Source: Trebonia sp963811335
GTDB lineage: Bacteria; Actinomycetota; Actinomycetes; Streptosporangiales; Streptosporangiaceae
DNA length: 64,000 nt
Direction: 5' to 3'
Assembly (NCBI GenBank): GCA_963811335.1
Contig: CAWERB010000033.1
Location: 186,001 to 250,000 of the forward strand
Shown: piece after piece, positions 42,437-50,622 of the stretch
Layout of the letters: every line of letters begins with the position of its first letter
Numbering within the stretch: position 1 is the first letter of the stretch
Position numbers and translations under genes: made by a program
Notes under the pieces: model-generated
The model's database searches: none
What the model saw: the letters and a program-made list of their open reading frames with translations, nothing else
What the model was told of the DNA's origin: nothing

Positions 42437-43966
42437 ATGGTCTCCGGCAAGCGATCGGTATGGCGACGCCGAAGGAATCGAAGCGGCATCGCACGCATTG
42501 CAGTCCCCGTCGCCATTCCAGTGGCGCTGGCGGCGGTCATCGTTCTCGCGATCGCACTGACAGACGGTGTTTCGGAGAACGCCAGCCCGGCGGCACTCGG
42601 CGCCCAGGCGAGCGGATCGCCAAGCGCGGCGGCGCCGACCAGCACCACCACCACGACGACGGGCACCGGCGCGGCCGCGGCCGCCGCCGCGGCGGCCAAC
42701 GTCAGCTGCAGCATCATCGTGCCAGCCAACCCGCTGAGCGCGCAGGGCCTGGCCACGCCCTACCAGCTCACCGGGACAGGCGGCATGTCGCCCGCGCAGT
42801 CCGGCTGCACCATGGCCAACGCGGCGGCCCTTGGCGCCTTCGTCCAGGCGACCATCCTGGACACGCAGACCGGGAAGCTGTCCGTCTATGACCCGCTGGT
42901 CATCACCAAGGGCACGACGCCGGCCGTCGCGCCCGTGGTGCCGACGCTGCCCGCCCGCTACATCGCCACGATCGACTTCGGGTTCAACGGCACCAACCTG
43001 ACCCTGGTCGGCGCCACGCGGAGCGCGCTGCGGTTCGGCAACTGCGTCAACGGCCTCAACGGCTCGATCTTCGGCCAGGTGGCGTTCTGCAACGGCAGCA
43101 ACTTCTTCAACGTGGCGCACCGGATGGAAGCCGCGGGCACGCTCACCGTGCCGTCGGCGGGCACCTCAGCCAAGATCGTCGCATCCGGCGGCGCGCTCGG
43201 CAGCGGCCAGGCCTGCCCGGTCACGCAGAACTTCGACATGATCGACCAGGACCAGTCGGACAACGTGACCACCTTCTACCTGCTCAACCCGGCGACCGGG
43301 CAGACCGCGCAGGACAACGCGGCTAACGCGGGCAACATCCCCGGCTCCCAGACGCTGGCGAACGGCAGCGACAACATCCTGCTCGACGGGTTCATCGACC
43401 CGACGCTCGGCTGCACCCCGTTCCAGGCCCCCGACCTGGCCAACAACGGCGCGCTCACGTCATCGCAGGCGATGGACGAACTGCTCGCGGAGAAGAACAC
43501 GCCCACGCCGACCGCGCTCGTCCCTGAGAACGACGAGATGACGCTGGTCGGCAACGGCCAGCTCAGCATGGGCAAGACCAACCTGTACCGGGCACAGCTC
43601 GGCCAGCCGCCGATCAGCGCGGCGAACAACAAGTCCGACAGCCCGGCCAACTACTGCCAGAACATGGTCAACATCCAGTCGGCGTTCCTCGCGGCCAACC
43701 AGGCCACGCTGTCGACCGGCCCGTCCCCGGTGCCCGCGGTGGGCAACAACCTGTTCACCTTCATGGCGAACCGGCTGTTCATGTCCTTCACCAACCTGGG
43801 CTGCCAGAACTTCGGCCTCACCAACCCGGTCACCGTCACCCTTGACGGCAACGGCGCGGCGACCGCGGCGACGTTCAACACCACGGTGCAGACGGCGAAG
43901 CCCAGGCGGCGGCCGCACGCCGCCCGCCCACGGGGCAGCGCGCCGGGCGCCCCCACCACCGCCTGA
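42437..43966 (+). CDS. unrecognised secreted or membrane-anchored protein
   Basis: I do not recognise this 509-residue protein. Residues 1-20 are strongly basic, and a single helix follows (IAVPVAIPVALAAVIVLAIAL, about 20-42). A Ser/Thr/Ala-rich spacer with TTTTTT and a run of nine Ala comes next (about 48-92). The outer domain is rich in Asn, Thr and Gly and has eight cysteines, an even number that fits disulfide bonds in an exported protein. The end is basic and low in complexity (AKPRRRPHAARPRG). The basic start followed by a helix suits a signal anchor or a Sec signal peptide. It may act in the cell envelope together with the divergent membrane protein. Confidence 0.7.
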   Translation: MVSGKRSVWRRRRNRSGIARIAVPVAIPVALAAVIVLAIALTDGVSENASPAALGAQASGSPSAAAPTSTTTTTTGTGAAAAAAAAANVSCSIIVPANPLSAQGLATPYQLTGTGGMSPAQSGCTMANAAALGAFVQATILDTQTGKLSVYDPLVITKGTTPAVAPVVPTLPARYIATIDFGFNGTNLTLVGATRSALRFGNCVNGLNGSIFGQVAFCNGSNFFNVAHRMEAAGTLTVPSAGTSAKIVASGGALGSGQACPVTQNFDMIDQDQSDNVTTFYLLNPATGQTAQDNAANAGNIPGSQTLANGSDNILLDGFIDPTLGCTPFQAPDLANNGALTSSQAMDELLAEKNTPTPTALVPENDEMTLVGNGQLSMGKTNLYRAQLGQPPISAANNKSDSPANYCQNMVNIQSAFLAANQATLSTGPSPVPAVGNNLFTFMANRLFMSFTNLGCQNFGLTNPVTVTLDGNGAATAATFNTTVQTAKPRRRPHAARPRGSAPGAPTTA

Positions 43967-44030
43967 TGAACCCGTCGGGCGCCTGACGAACCCGCAAGAC
44001 AACTAACCGAACAAGCTCCTGCCCGAACAC

Positions 44031-44067
44031 TGCGCGGCCCGCGGCGTCCCTCACCGCGGGCCGCGCA
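44031..44067. terminator. bidirectional terminator between convergent genes
   Basis: The arms tgcgcggcccgcgg and ccgcgggccgcgca pair perfectly (14 bp) around a 9-nt loop, between the secreted protein gene and the convergent HAD gene. Confidence 0.75.
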
Positions 44068-44114
44068 GGCATGAGCAGGGACCAAAGGAAGTGACGGCGC
44101 TGCGCCAGCCGCCC

Positions 44115-44766
44115 CTACAAGGCGGCGATGACGGCGGGGGTCAGCTCCGTGAGTGAACCGAGTACGACCCGGGCCTGGCCGAGCGCGTCGGGGGACGGCG
44201 GGTACTCGGGCCGGGGGACGGCGACGACCGGTGAGGCCGGCCACCGCGGCGGAACGCAGGCCGTTGGAAGAGTCTTCCACGGCAGCGCACCGCTCAGGCG
44301 GGACGCCGAGGCGCGCGGTCGCCTCCAGGTAGACGTCGGGGAAAGGCTTGCCGCGGTCGACCTCTTCGCTGGACACCGAGGCAGCGAAACAGGCGCGCAG
44401 CCCTGAGGCGTCAAGCACCGCCTCAATCAGCGACTTGGGCGCGGAACTCGCCAGCGCGAGCCGCCAGCGGGCGGACAGCGCGCGGACCGCCTCCACCGCC
44501 CCGGGCAGCAGCGGCAGGTGCTCCCGGTACTCCGCCGTCATGGCCGCGACGACGCGCTCGGCGACTTGTTCCGGCGCGAGCGCCACCCCGAAGTCCTCGC
44601 TGATGTACCGGGACCACTCGGCGGTGGACATGCCCATCATCCGGTCCTGCGCGTCGTCCGGCCACCGTCCGCCCCGGTCGGCCACGAACCCCCGCCGTAC
44701 CCGCTCCCAGACCGGCTCGGAGTCGATGAGCACCCCGTCCACGTCGAACACGACCGCCTCGAGCAC
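44115..44766 (-). CDS. HAD phosphatase (beta-phosphoglucomutase-like), one frameshift
   Basis: Motif I is VVFDVDGVLIDSEPVWERV at the N-terminus, motif II is LALASSAPKSLIEAVL, the Lys of motif III is in DRGKPFPDVYLEAT, and motif IV is CAAVEDSSNGLRSAAVAGL. The frame changes right after this, near 44232. The C-terminus VVAVPRPEYPPSPDALGQARVVL and LTELTPAVIAAL is in the next frame and stops at 44115. Length is 1 mod 3. It is the last gene of a map-thioesterase-HAD group, 9 nt after the thioesterase. The small helical cap fits the sugar-phosphate phosphatase/mutase group; the substrate is unknown. Confidence 0.88.
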
Positions 44767-44775
44767 GCCACCCCC

Positions 44776-45588
44776 CTAGCGCAGGACCAGGGCAAGCTGC
44801 CGCGATTGGGCCACCAGCCGCCCCGTGGAGTCCCAGAGTTCGGCGTCTTCCTCGAAGTAGCCGTCCGCCAGGTACCGGGTCAGCGTCCGGTAGGCGAGCC
44901 AGCCAGGTGCCGGGCGGGCCCGCAGGTACACGGTGAGCTCCACGGTGGTCATCCGCCGCAAGCCCAGTTCCAGCGCCGCCGGGGCCACCGCGTCCACGAA
45001 CAGCGGTAGCGACAGCAGGTCGGGCTCGCGGCCGTCGGTGAACCGCATCCAGCCCTGGTATACCGGGATGCCGGACGGCGGGGTGCGCGTCACCCACCCG
45101 GGAAGCTCGGTGACCCGGTGCTCGATCCGGTCCGCGAACGTGATCGGCGGGTTGGCCGCCCGCTGCAGCGCCTGGCATTGCGCAGGCGGCGGCAGGTCCG
45201 GCGCCTCGGTGCTCGCGTAGGACCGCCCGTCGCGGGCGGCCGCGGCCGCCAGGTCGGTGTACGCGGCGGTGGCGCGCAGCACCTCCTTGCCGTCCCGGCA
45301 CAGGCTGGCCTGGCCGAACGCGGTGGTACGGCCCGACCGGATCACCTCGGTGCGGATCTCCGCCGGGCCCGGCGAACCGGGCCGCAGGTAGAACCCGGAC
45401 ACCACGAGCGGATCGGGGAACGGCAGCGCCTCGCCGACGGCCCGGGTCGCCAGCGAGAGCAGGAAGCCGCCGTTCGCGCCCTCATGGCCGTCCCAGCGCC
45501 CGTCGAGCACGGCGCCGAAGACGGGGCCGTCACCAGCAAGTGCCATCGCGGCGTCGAACTCGCTCTGCTTGTCGCACGGGCACCACAT
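44776..45588 (-). CDS. acyl-CoA thioesterase family protein (double hot-dog)
   Basis: A 270-residue protein of the TesB-like/4HBT_3 type. It has two hot-dog halves: the first contains GANGGFLLSLATRAVGEALPFPDPLVVSGFYLRP, the second VDAVAPAALELGLRRMTTVELTVYLRARPAPGW. The ending LADGYFEEDAELWDSTGRLVAQSRQLAL is typical. The start ATG overlaps the map stop codon (ATGA), so translation is coupled. The first eight residues include two cysteines (WCPC). It probably hydrolyses acyl-CoA esters; the chain length is unknown. Confidence 0.88.
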   Translation of the reverse strand: MWCPCDKQSEFDAAMALAGDGPVFGAVLDGRWDGHEGANGGFLLSLATRAVGEALPFPDPLVVSGFYLRPGSPGPAEIRTEVIRSGRTTAFGQASLCRDGKEVLRATAAYTDLAAAAARDGRSYASTEAPDLPPPAQCQALQRAANPPITFADRIEHRVTELPGWVTRTPPSGIPVYQGWMRFTDGREPDLLSLPLFVDAVAPAALELGLRRMTTVELTVYLRARPAPGWLAYRTLTRYLADGYFEEDAELWDSTGRLVAQSRQLALVLR

Positions 45589-46436
45589 CAGGGCAGCGTC
45601 AAGATCTCGTGCCCGTCCTCGGTGACCAGGACGGTGTGCTCGAACTGCGCGGTGCGCTTGCGGTCCTTCGTGACCGCCGTCCAGCCGTCGGGCCAGATGT
45701 CGTAGCTGATCACGCCGAGCGTGAGCATGGGCTCGATGGTGAACGTCATCCCGACCTCCATCGTCAGGACGGAAGACGGGTCGTCGTAGTGCGGCACGAC
45801 GAGCCCGGAGTGGAAGGTCCGCCCGATTCCGTGGCCGGTGAAGTCGCGCACCACCCCGTAGTCGAAGCGCTTGGCGTAGGACTCGATCACCCGCCCGATC
45901 GCGTTCAGCGGCCGGCCGGGCGCCACCGCGCGGATGCCCCGCATCGTCGCCTCGCGGGTGCGCTCGACGAGCAGCCGCGACTCCTCCGTCACGTCGCCGG
46001 CCAGGAAGGTGGCGTTGGTGTCGCCGTGCACGCCGCCGATGAAGGCGGTGATGTCGATGTTGACGATGTCGCCGTCGCGGATCACCGTGTCGTCCGGGAT
46101 CCCGTGGCAGATGACCTCGTTCAGCGAGGTGCACAGCGACTTGGGGTAGCCGCGGTAGCCGAGGGTGGACGGGTACGCGCCGCGGGAGACCAGGAACTCA
46201 TGCCCCACCGCGTCCAGGTCGTCCGTGGTGACCCCGGGCCGCACGTGCCTGCCGACCTCTTCGAGCGCCTGGGCCGCCAGCTGGCAGGCGACGCGCATCC
46301 TGGCGATCGTGTCGGCGTCCTTCACGTCGGCCTCACCGAGGGTGGGCCCTTTCTTCCCCACGTACTCGGGGCGCGGGATGTTCGCGGGAACCTGCCGGGC
46401 CGGAGATACCCGACCCGGGTGGAGCAGAGTGGCCAT
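45588..46436 (-). CDS. map: methionine aminopeptidase type I
   Basis: Map removes N-terminal methionine from new proteins. The 282-residue protein has the metal-binding set: His in EVICHGIPDD, Asp in NIDITAFIGGVHGD, Asp in the following TNATFL segment, His in FTGHGIGRTFH, Glu in FTIEPML and Glu in FEHTVLVTEDG. The N-terminal 40 residues (GRVSPARQVPANIPRPEYVGKKGP) are the SH3-like extension seen in mycobacterial MetAP type Ic. A TAGACT -10 box ends 9 nt before the ATG, so the mRNA may be leaderless. It heads an operon with the thioesterase and HAD genes. Confidence 0.95.
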   Translation of the reverse strand: MATLLHPGRVSPARQVPANIPRPEYVGKKGPTLGEADVKDADTIARMRVACQLAAQALEEVGRHVRPGVTTDDLDAVGHEFLVSRGAYPSTLGYRGYPKSLCTSLNEVICHGIPDDTVIRDGDIVNIDITAFIGGVHGDTNATFLAGDVTEESRLLVERTREATMRGIRAVAPGRPLNAIGRVIESYAKRFDYGVVRDFTGHGIGRTFHSGLVVPHYDDPSSVLTMEVGMTFTIEPMLTLGVISYDIWPDGWTAVTKDRKRTAQFEHTVLVTEDGHEILTLP

Positions 46437-46456
46437 GTTTTGCGAGTCTAGTAGGC

Positions 46457-46630
46457 ATGGCGAACTCCGACGAGCAATGGTGGTTCTGCACACGGCACAT
46501 GCGGGTCGAGCCCGCTGACACTCCTTGCCCAGGCAAGGACCTCCTCGGCCCCTATCCCACGAGGGAAGAAGCGGCCCGCGCGCTCGACAAGGTGAAGGAG
46601 CGCAACGAGGCCTGGGACGACCAGGACTAG
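46457..46630 (+). CDS. small conserved-looking actinobacterial protein (57 aa)
   Basis: A compact gene with normal actinobacterial codon use. The protein starts MANSDEQWWFCTRHMRVEP, has a CTRH...CPG pair of cysteines, and ends with a charged helix (REEAARALDKVKERNEAWDDQD). The layout resembles short SPOR-like or zinc-binding proteins, but I cannot assign it. The ATG lies only 20 bp from the divergent map start, so the two promoters must overlap the coding ends. A strong hairpin follows 8 nt after the stop, which supports a separate one-gene transcript. Confidence 0.75.
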   Translation: MANSDEQWWFCTRHMRVEPADTPCPGKDLLGPYPTREEAARALDKVKERNEAWDDQD

Positions 46631-46637
46631 TGGGACG

Positions 46638-46681
46638 CGAACGCCGGCGCCGGCCGCCCCGCGGCCCGGCGCCGGCGTTCG
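46638..46681 (+). terminator. long GC hairpin after the 57-aa gene
   Basis: 16-bp perfect arms (46638-46653 and 46666-46681) with a 12-nt loop begin 8 nt after the stop codon. No T-run. Confidence 0.8.
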
Positions 46682-46748
46682 CATGGCCGGCGCATGGATG
46701 CGAGACCCACACGGGCGTTCCGCGTCAAGCCAGGCTAGGCTAGAGCAC

Positions 46749-47672
46749 GTGAGCGATCATCTGCCGCCAGCCGCGGAAGCCCGGCTTGCCGAGATCAGGC
46801 GCAGTGGCACCTGGGGGTCGGCGCTCACGTCCGACGAGTTCGCCTCGGTACGCTCGGTGGGCTTCCAGCCCGTCGGCCAGGTGCTCGGCGCCGCGGTCTA
46901 CAACGTCGGCTACACCGGCGGCTACGGCTGCCCGGGCGCGTGGGGCGGCTACAACTTCGGCTGGGGGCCGGTCGGCCGGACCCAGGTGTCGAGCAGGGGC
47001 GGCTACGGCTCGTTCGGGCCGATGGTGAAGACTTTGTACGAGGCGCGCCGTGCGGCCCTCAGCCGGATGGTCGCCGAGTGCGTCGAGCTCGGCGGGCACG
47101 GCGTCGTCGGCGTGCGGCTCACCATCGGGCCGTTCCCGACGGGCGGCCTCGAATTCAAGGCGATCGGCACCGCGGTCCGCGCGCCGCTCGCCCCCCCGCT
47201 GCGCAAGCCGTTCACTTCGGACCTGTCCGGCCAGGACTTCGCCAAGCTAGTGCACAGCGGCTGGATGCCCGCCTCGCTCGTCCTCGGCATCACGGTCGCC
47301 GCCAGGCACGACGACTGGCAGACCGTCGGGCAGACCCGCTGGTCGGCGGGCAACGCCGAGGTCACCGGCTGGACCGAGCTGGTCAACGACGCCCGCCACG
47401 ACGCGCGGGAGCAGCTGCACGCCGACGTCAAGCGCATCGGCGCCGAGGGCGTCGTCATCGCGAGCATGGAGATGCGGGTGCGCGAGCGGGAGTGCCCCGC
47501 CCAGGAGGGCCGCCGCGACCACATCATCGAGGCGGTCAACATCGGTACCGCGGTCGTCCGGTTCAAAACCGCTCATGCAGAACGGAATCAGCAGTCTCCG
47601 CTCGCCATCATGTCCCTCGATCCGCAGCGCCGGCAGGTGGCGCGCGTCGACATCGGCCAAAACAGGCGTTAG
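46749..47672 (+). CDS. heavy-metal-binding (YbjQ-like) double-domain protein
   Basis: A 307-residue protein with two YbjQ-like repeats, residues about 20-150 and 155-295. Each repeat starts with a TSD...F segment (LTSDEFASVRSVGFQPVGQVLGAAVYNVG; FTSDLSGQDFAKLVHSGWMPASLVLGITVAA). Each continues with a helix of the ARRAALSRMVAECVELGGHGVVGVRL type and ends IGTAVR/VNIGTAVV. A Gly/Tyr-rich insertion (YTGGYGCPGAWGGYNFGWGP) lies in repeat 1. YbjQ-type domains form pentameric rings; their role is unclear and the metal-binding name is historical. Start GTG 46749. The next gene, 31 nt on, is a close paralogue. Confidence 0.85.
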   Translation: MSDHLPPAAEARLAEIRRSGTWGSALTSDEFASVRSVGFQPVGQVLGAAVYNVGYTGGYGCPGAWGGYNFGWGPVGRTQVSSRGGYGSFGPMVKTLYEARRAALSRMVAECVELGGHGVVGVRLTIGPFPTGGLEFKAIGTAVRAPLAPPLRKPFTSDLSGQDFAKLVHSGWMPASLVLGITVAARHDDWQTVGQTRWSAGNAEVTGWTELVNDARHDAREQLHADVKRIGAEGVVIASMEMRVRERECPAQEGRRDHIIEAVNIGTAVVRFKTAHAERNQQSPLAIMSLDPQRRQVARVDIGQNRR

Positions 47673-47703
47673 CGCACGGAAGACAAGAAGATAAGAGGCG
47701 TCG

Positions 47704-48549
47704 ATGACCAACCAGCAGATCTCTGACCTCGGTGCGGCCGGCGTACCGCAAGACGCGATCAAGCGCCTGTCCGAACTGCAGCCTGGCAAGGCCGGGTCGA
47801 TCTTCACCTCCGACCTGTCGGTGAACGAGTTCCTGCTGGTGCGCGAGGTGGGCTTCAAGCCACTCGGACTCGTGCTCGGCTCGTCGATCTACCATGTCGG
47901 GCTGCAGATCGGCCGCTGGGGCAAGAACCAGGAGCTCAACGTCCTGTCCCAGGCGATGTACCACGCGCGGGAACTGGCGATGACCCGGATGGAGGCCGAG
48001 GCGGACGCGCTTGGCGCCGACGGCATCGTGGGCGTGCGCCTCGAGACGGAGGCGAAGGAGTTCGGCGCGGACATCATGGAGTTCATCGCGGTCGGCACCG
48101 CGGTGAAGGCCGAGCCGGGGGCCGGCGGCGGCGGGGTGACCAACTGGCGGAACAACAAGAAGCAGCCGTTCACCTCCGACCTGTCCGGCCAGGACTTCTG
48201 GACGCTGATCAGGGCCGGCTACGCGCCGCTCGGCATGGTCATGGGCTCGTGCGTCTACCACATCGCCCACCAGCGGATGGGCTCCGTCCTCGGCAACATC
48301 GGCAGGAACGTCGAGATCGAGCAGTTCACCCAGGCCCTCTACGACGCCCGCGAGCTGGCGATGAGCCGCATGCAGGCCGAGGCGGAGGAACTGCACGCCG
48401 AGGGCATCGTCGCCGTCCAGCTCCGCCAGCACTCGCACACCTGGGGCTCGCACACCACCGAGTTCTTCGCGATCGGCACCGCCGTCCGCCCGCTGCGCGA
48501 CGACCACGTCATCGAGCGTCCCACCATGGTTTTGTCCCTGGACGCGTAA
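47704..48549 (+). CDS. heavy-metal-binding (YbjQ-like) double-domain protein, paralogue
   Basis: A 281-residue protein with the same two-repeat plan as the previous gene. Both repeats begin with FTSDLS (FTSDLSVNEFLLVREVGFKPLGLVLGSSIYHVG; FTSDLSGQDFWTLIRAGYAPLGMVMGSCVYHIA) and share the helix ARELAMTRMEAEADALGADGIVGVRL / ARELAMSRMQAEAEELHAEGIVAVQL. The FTSDLSGQDF opening of repeat 2 is the same in both genes, so they arose by duplication of a two-domain ancestor. The short gap and same direction indicate co-transcription and perhaps a mixed oligomer. Confidence 0.88.
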   Translation: MTNQQISDLGAAGVPQDAIKRLSELQPGKAGSIFTSDLSVNEFLLVREVGFKPLGLVLGSSIYHVGLQIGRWGKNQELNVLSQAMYHARELAMTRMEAEADALGADGIVGVRLETEAKEFGADIMEFIAVGTAVKAEPGAGGGGVTNWRNNKKQPFTSDLSGQDFWTLIRAGYAPLGMVMGSCVYHIAHQRMGSVLGNIGRNVEIEQFTQALYDARELAMSRMQAEAEELHAEGIVAVQLRQHSHTWGSHTTEFFAIGTAVRPLRDDHVIERPTMVLSLDA

Positions 48550-48956
48550 GCGTTTTGTTTGGTGGTTGCGGTAGGCGACGAGTGTCCACGCGCGCTCGTC
48601 CGCCCGTGCCAATGAAAACCAATTGGCCCGAGCAGAAGGCGCGCTGAGACACCCGAGCCGCCCACCGCATCCCCTCCCGGCGTCGACGGAGCTTTACGGC
48701 CTGACAATTACACTTCGGCCGGCTGCCGCGGACGTCCGCGCGACCCAGATCATCACGATCTCCACCTGCCTACGGCGCCCCACCCCGCCGACACCATCCC
48801 ACCCGCCTGCACCATCCGCACCCCGCTGCAGCGGCCGAACGGCCCAGGTTAGGGGACGCGCCCAAGACAGTGGACATTTAGGCACACTCCGATGTACCTA
48901 AATGTCCACCATCTTGGCCCGCGGGCTCCCTAAGCGGCCGCAGGTCGGCCCGCGGT
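48550..48956. other. intergenic region between convergent genes
   Basis: No gene is seen between the YbjQ pair and the Nudix gene. The last part holds a long imperfect palindrome, listed separately. The rest is normal GC-rich DNA. Confidence 0.55.
48862..48917. repeat. 56-bp palindromic element
   Basis: The outer arms ccaaga / tcttgg and the inner arms gtggacatttagg / cctaaatgtccac pair perfectly, separated only by a 2-by-2 mismatch (ca/ca), around a 14-nt loop. The inner arms are AT-rich compared with the surroundings. It may be a bidirectional terminator, a protein-binding site or a small mobile remnant. Confidence 0.8.
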
Positions 48957-49430
48957 TCAGCGCTCGGGGCTGAGGTGGCCGGTGGCGGTGAGGAGGGCCC
49001 GGGTGAAGCGGCTCAGCTGGAGGGTCTGGAGGTCGGCCGCGGTGAACCAGGCGACCTTGCTTAGCTCGCCGTCGCTCGGGGCAGGCGCCCCGGCCATGAT
49101 CTCGGCCTCGTAGACGGCGGGGACGTAGGCGACGCGGTCGCCGTTGGGGTAGGTGATCTCGTAGTCCGGGCCGCCGAGGACGGTGAGCAGGCGGACGAGG
49201 CGGATGTCGACGCCGATCTCCTCGCGGGCCTCGCGGACGGCGGCCTGCGCGGGGGACTCGCCGGGGTCGACCGCGCCGCCCACGGTGCCCCAGCCGTCGG
49301 TGTGGCCGGCGTGCCAGGCGAGGAGTATGCGCCCCCGCTCGTCGACGGGCAGCACAGTGACGCACGGCAGGACGAGCAGCTCGTGGCCGATGGCGGCCCG
49401 CAGGCGCGCCAGGTGCGGCGAGATCCCCAT
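48957..49430 (-). CDS. Nudix hydrolase
   Basis: A 157-residue protein with a perfect Nudix box, GGAVDPGESPAQAAVREAREEIGVDI (residues about 47-72), matching Gx5Ex7REUxEExGU. Family members cleave nucleoside diphosphates linked to other groups and often clean damaged nucleotides; the substrate is unknown. ATG 49430 (MGISPHLARLRAAIGHELL) is preferred because the upstream 19 residues are basic and unlike a folded start. Confidence 0.9.
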   Translation of the reverse strand: MGISPHLARLRAAIGHELLVLPCVTVLPVDERGRILLAWHAGHTDGWGTVGGAVDPGESPAQAAVREAREEIGVDIRLVRLLTVLGGPDYEITYPNGDRVAYVPAVYEAEIMAGAPAPSDGELSKVAWFTAADLQTLQLSRFTRALLTATGHLSPER

Positions 49431-49494
49431 GCGCGCAACCCTACGCTCCCGCCCGACACCCACGTGTCGGCTGGCGGTGACGGGCACGGCGGCG

Positions 49495-50073
49495 CTAGGC
49501 GGTGGGGCCGCTCACCGTGTCGAGGAGGCGGGCCAGGCGGGCGCGCAGGCCGCGGGCGCGCGGGCCGCCGCCGCGGTCGCCCGCGGCGGCGGAGACCAGG
49601 TGCTGGCCGGCGTCGAAGGTCAGGGACTGCGGGACGGAGAGGGCCTCGTGGGCGAGGGCGTCGAGTTCCGGGTCATCGCTGTCCAGGGCAAGGATCGTGG
49701 CGCCGGTCTTGCGGGCGTCGTTGACCCGCTCAAGCAGCGGAACGGGGGCGGTATCCGCGGCGACGACGAACAGCGTCTCGCCGCGCCGGGCGGCCTCAAG
49801 GCGGGCGAGCCCGACGGCGAGGTGGGGCGGCGCGCCCGCCGGGGGAGACCAGCGGACCAGGGTGGGCGTGAGCTCGGCGATGCCGGACAGCCGCGCCTCG
49901 TCGTCCAGGTGAGCCGTCACGTGCCATGGCTCGTAGCCGGGGGTACCGACCACGAGCAGCCCGCCCGCCGACCGAGGGGACGTCCGCAGCGCCCGCCCCA
50001 GCGAGCTGGCCTGCTCCAGCCACCGGGAGCCAGCCATCAGCGTACGGAGCGTAGCGACCTGGTCTGCGTCCAC
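49495..50073 (-). CDS. conserved hypothetical protein
   Basis: A 192-residue soluble protein I cannot name. It begins MDADQVATLRTLMAGSRWLEQASSLGRAL, continues with alternating strands and helices (GGLLVVGTPGYEPWHVTAHLDD, LFVVAADTAPVPLLERVNDARKTGATILALDSDD) and ends Arg-rich. The last segment is reminiscent of SIS or Rossmann-like sugar-phosphate folds, where an ARKTGATILAL helix-strand is common, but no active-site motif is visible. It follows the VOC gene by 53 bp on the same strand. Confidence 0.75.
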   Translation of the reverse strand: MDADQVATLRTLMAGSRWLEQASSLGRALRTSPRSAGGLLVVGTPGYEPWHVTAHLDDEARLSGIAELTPTLVRWSPPAGAPPHLAVGLARLEAARRGETLFVVAADTAPVPLLERVNDARKTGATILALDSDDPELDALAHEALSVPQSLTFDAGQHLVSAAAGDRGGGPRARGLRARLARLLDTVSGPTA

Positions 50074-50126
50074 GTATCTAGCATGAGGGCAACGCCGCCG
50101 TTATGCACGTCCCGAATGCCTGAATG

Positions 50127-50486
50127 TCAGGCCTGCTGGAACTCCAGGCGGTTGCCGAAGGGGTCGCCGGCGTGGAACCGGCGCACGCCGGGAATCTCGC
50201 CGTCCGCGGTGACGCAGGCCTGGCCGGCCGCGGTGAGCGCGGCGGCGAGCCCGTCGAGGTCGTCGGTGAGCAGCGCGGGGTGCGCCTTGCGGGCCGGGGC
50301 GAACGGCTCCTCGACGCCAAGGTGCAGCACCGCGGCGCCCGACGCGAACCAGCAGCCGCCCCGGGCGGCGAGGACGGGCGGCTTGGGCAGCTCGGTCATC
50401 CCGAGCAGTCCCGCGTAGAAGGACCGCGCCAGCTCCTCCTGGCCGCGCGGCATGGCCAGCTGGACATGGTCGAGTCCGGTGATCAT
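50127..50486 (-). CDS. VOC family (glyoxalase/bleomycin-resistance fold) protein
   Basis: A 119-residue single VOC domain pair. The start is ITGLDHVQLAMPRGQEELARSFYAGLLGM. The metal ligand His is in LDHVQL, with further candidates in LHLGVEEPF and the C-terminal Glu in DPFGNRLEFQQ. The size and the single DPFGN motif fit a small dioxygenase-like or resistance-type VOC protein. The substrate is unknown. Confidence 0.9.
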   Translation of the reverse strand: MITGLDHVQLAMPRGQEELARSFYAGLLGMTELPKPPVLAARGGCWFASGAAVLHLGVEEPFAPARKAHPALLTDDLDGLAAALTAAGQACVTADGEIPGVRRFHAGDPFGNRLEFQQA

Positions 50487-50622
50487 CGCAGCCTCCCTGT
50501 TCTCGATGTAAGGCCATGTATCTCGATATAAAGATAGTCAATATCAAGTCACATGGGAAGGCCGCCGGTGCGGGCCCGCAGGCACCTGCGAGCCCGCGCC
50601 GTCGGTAAGCCCCGCGGGGGGC

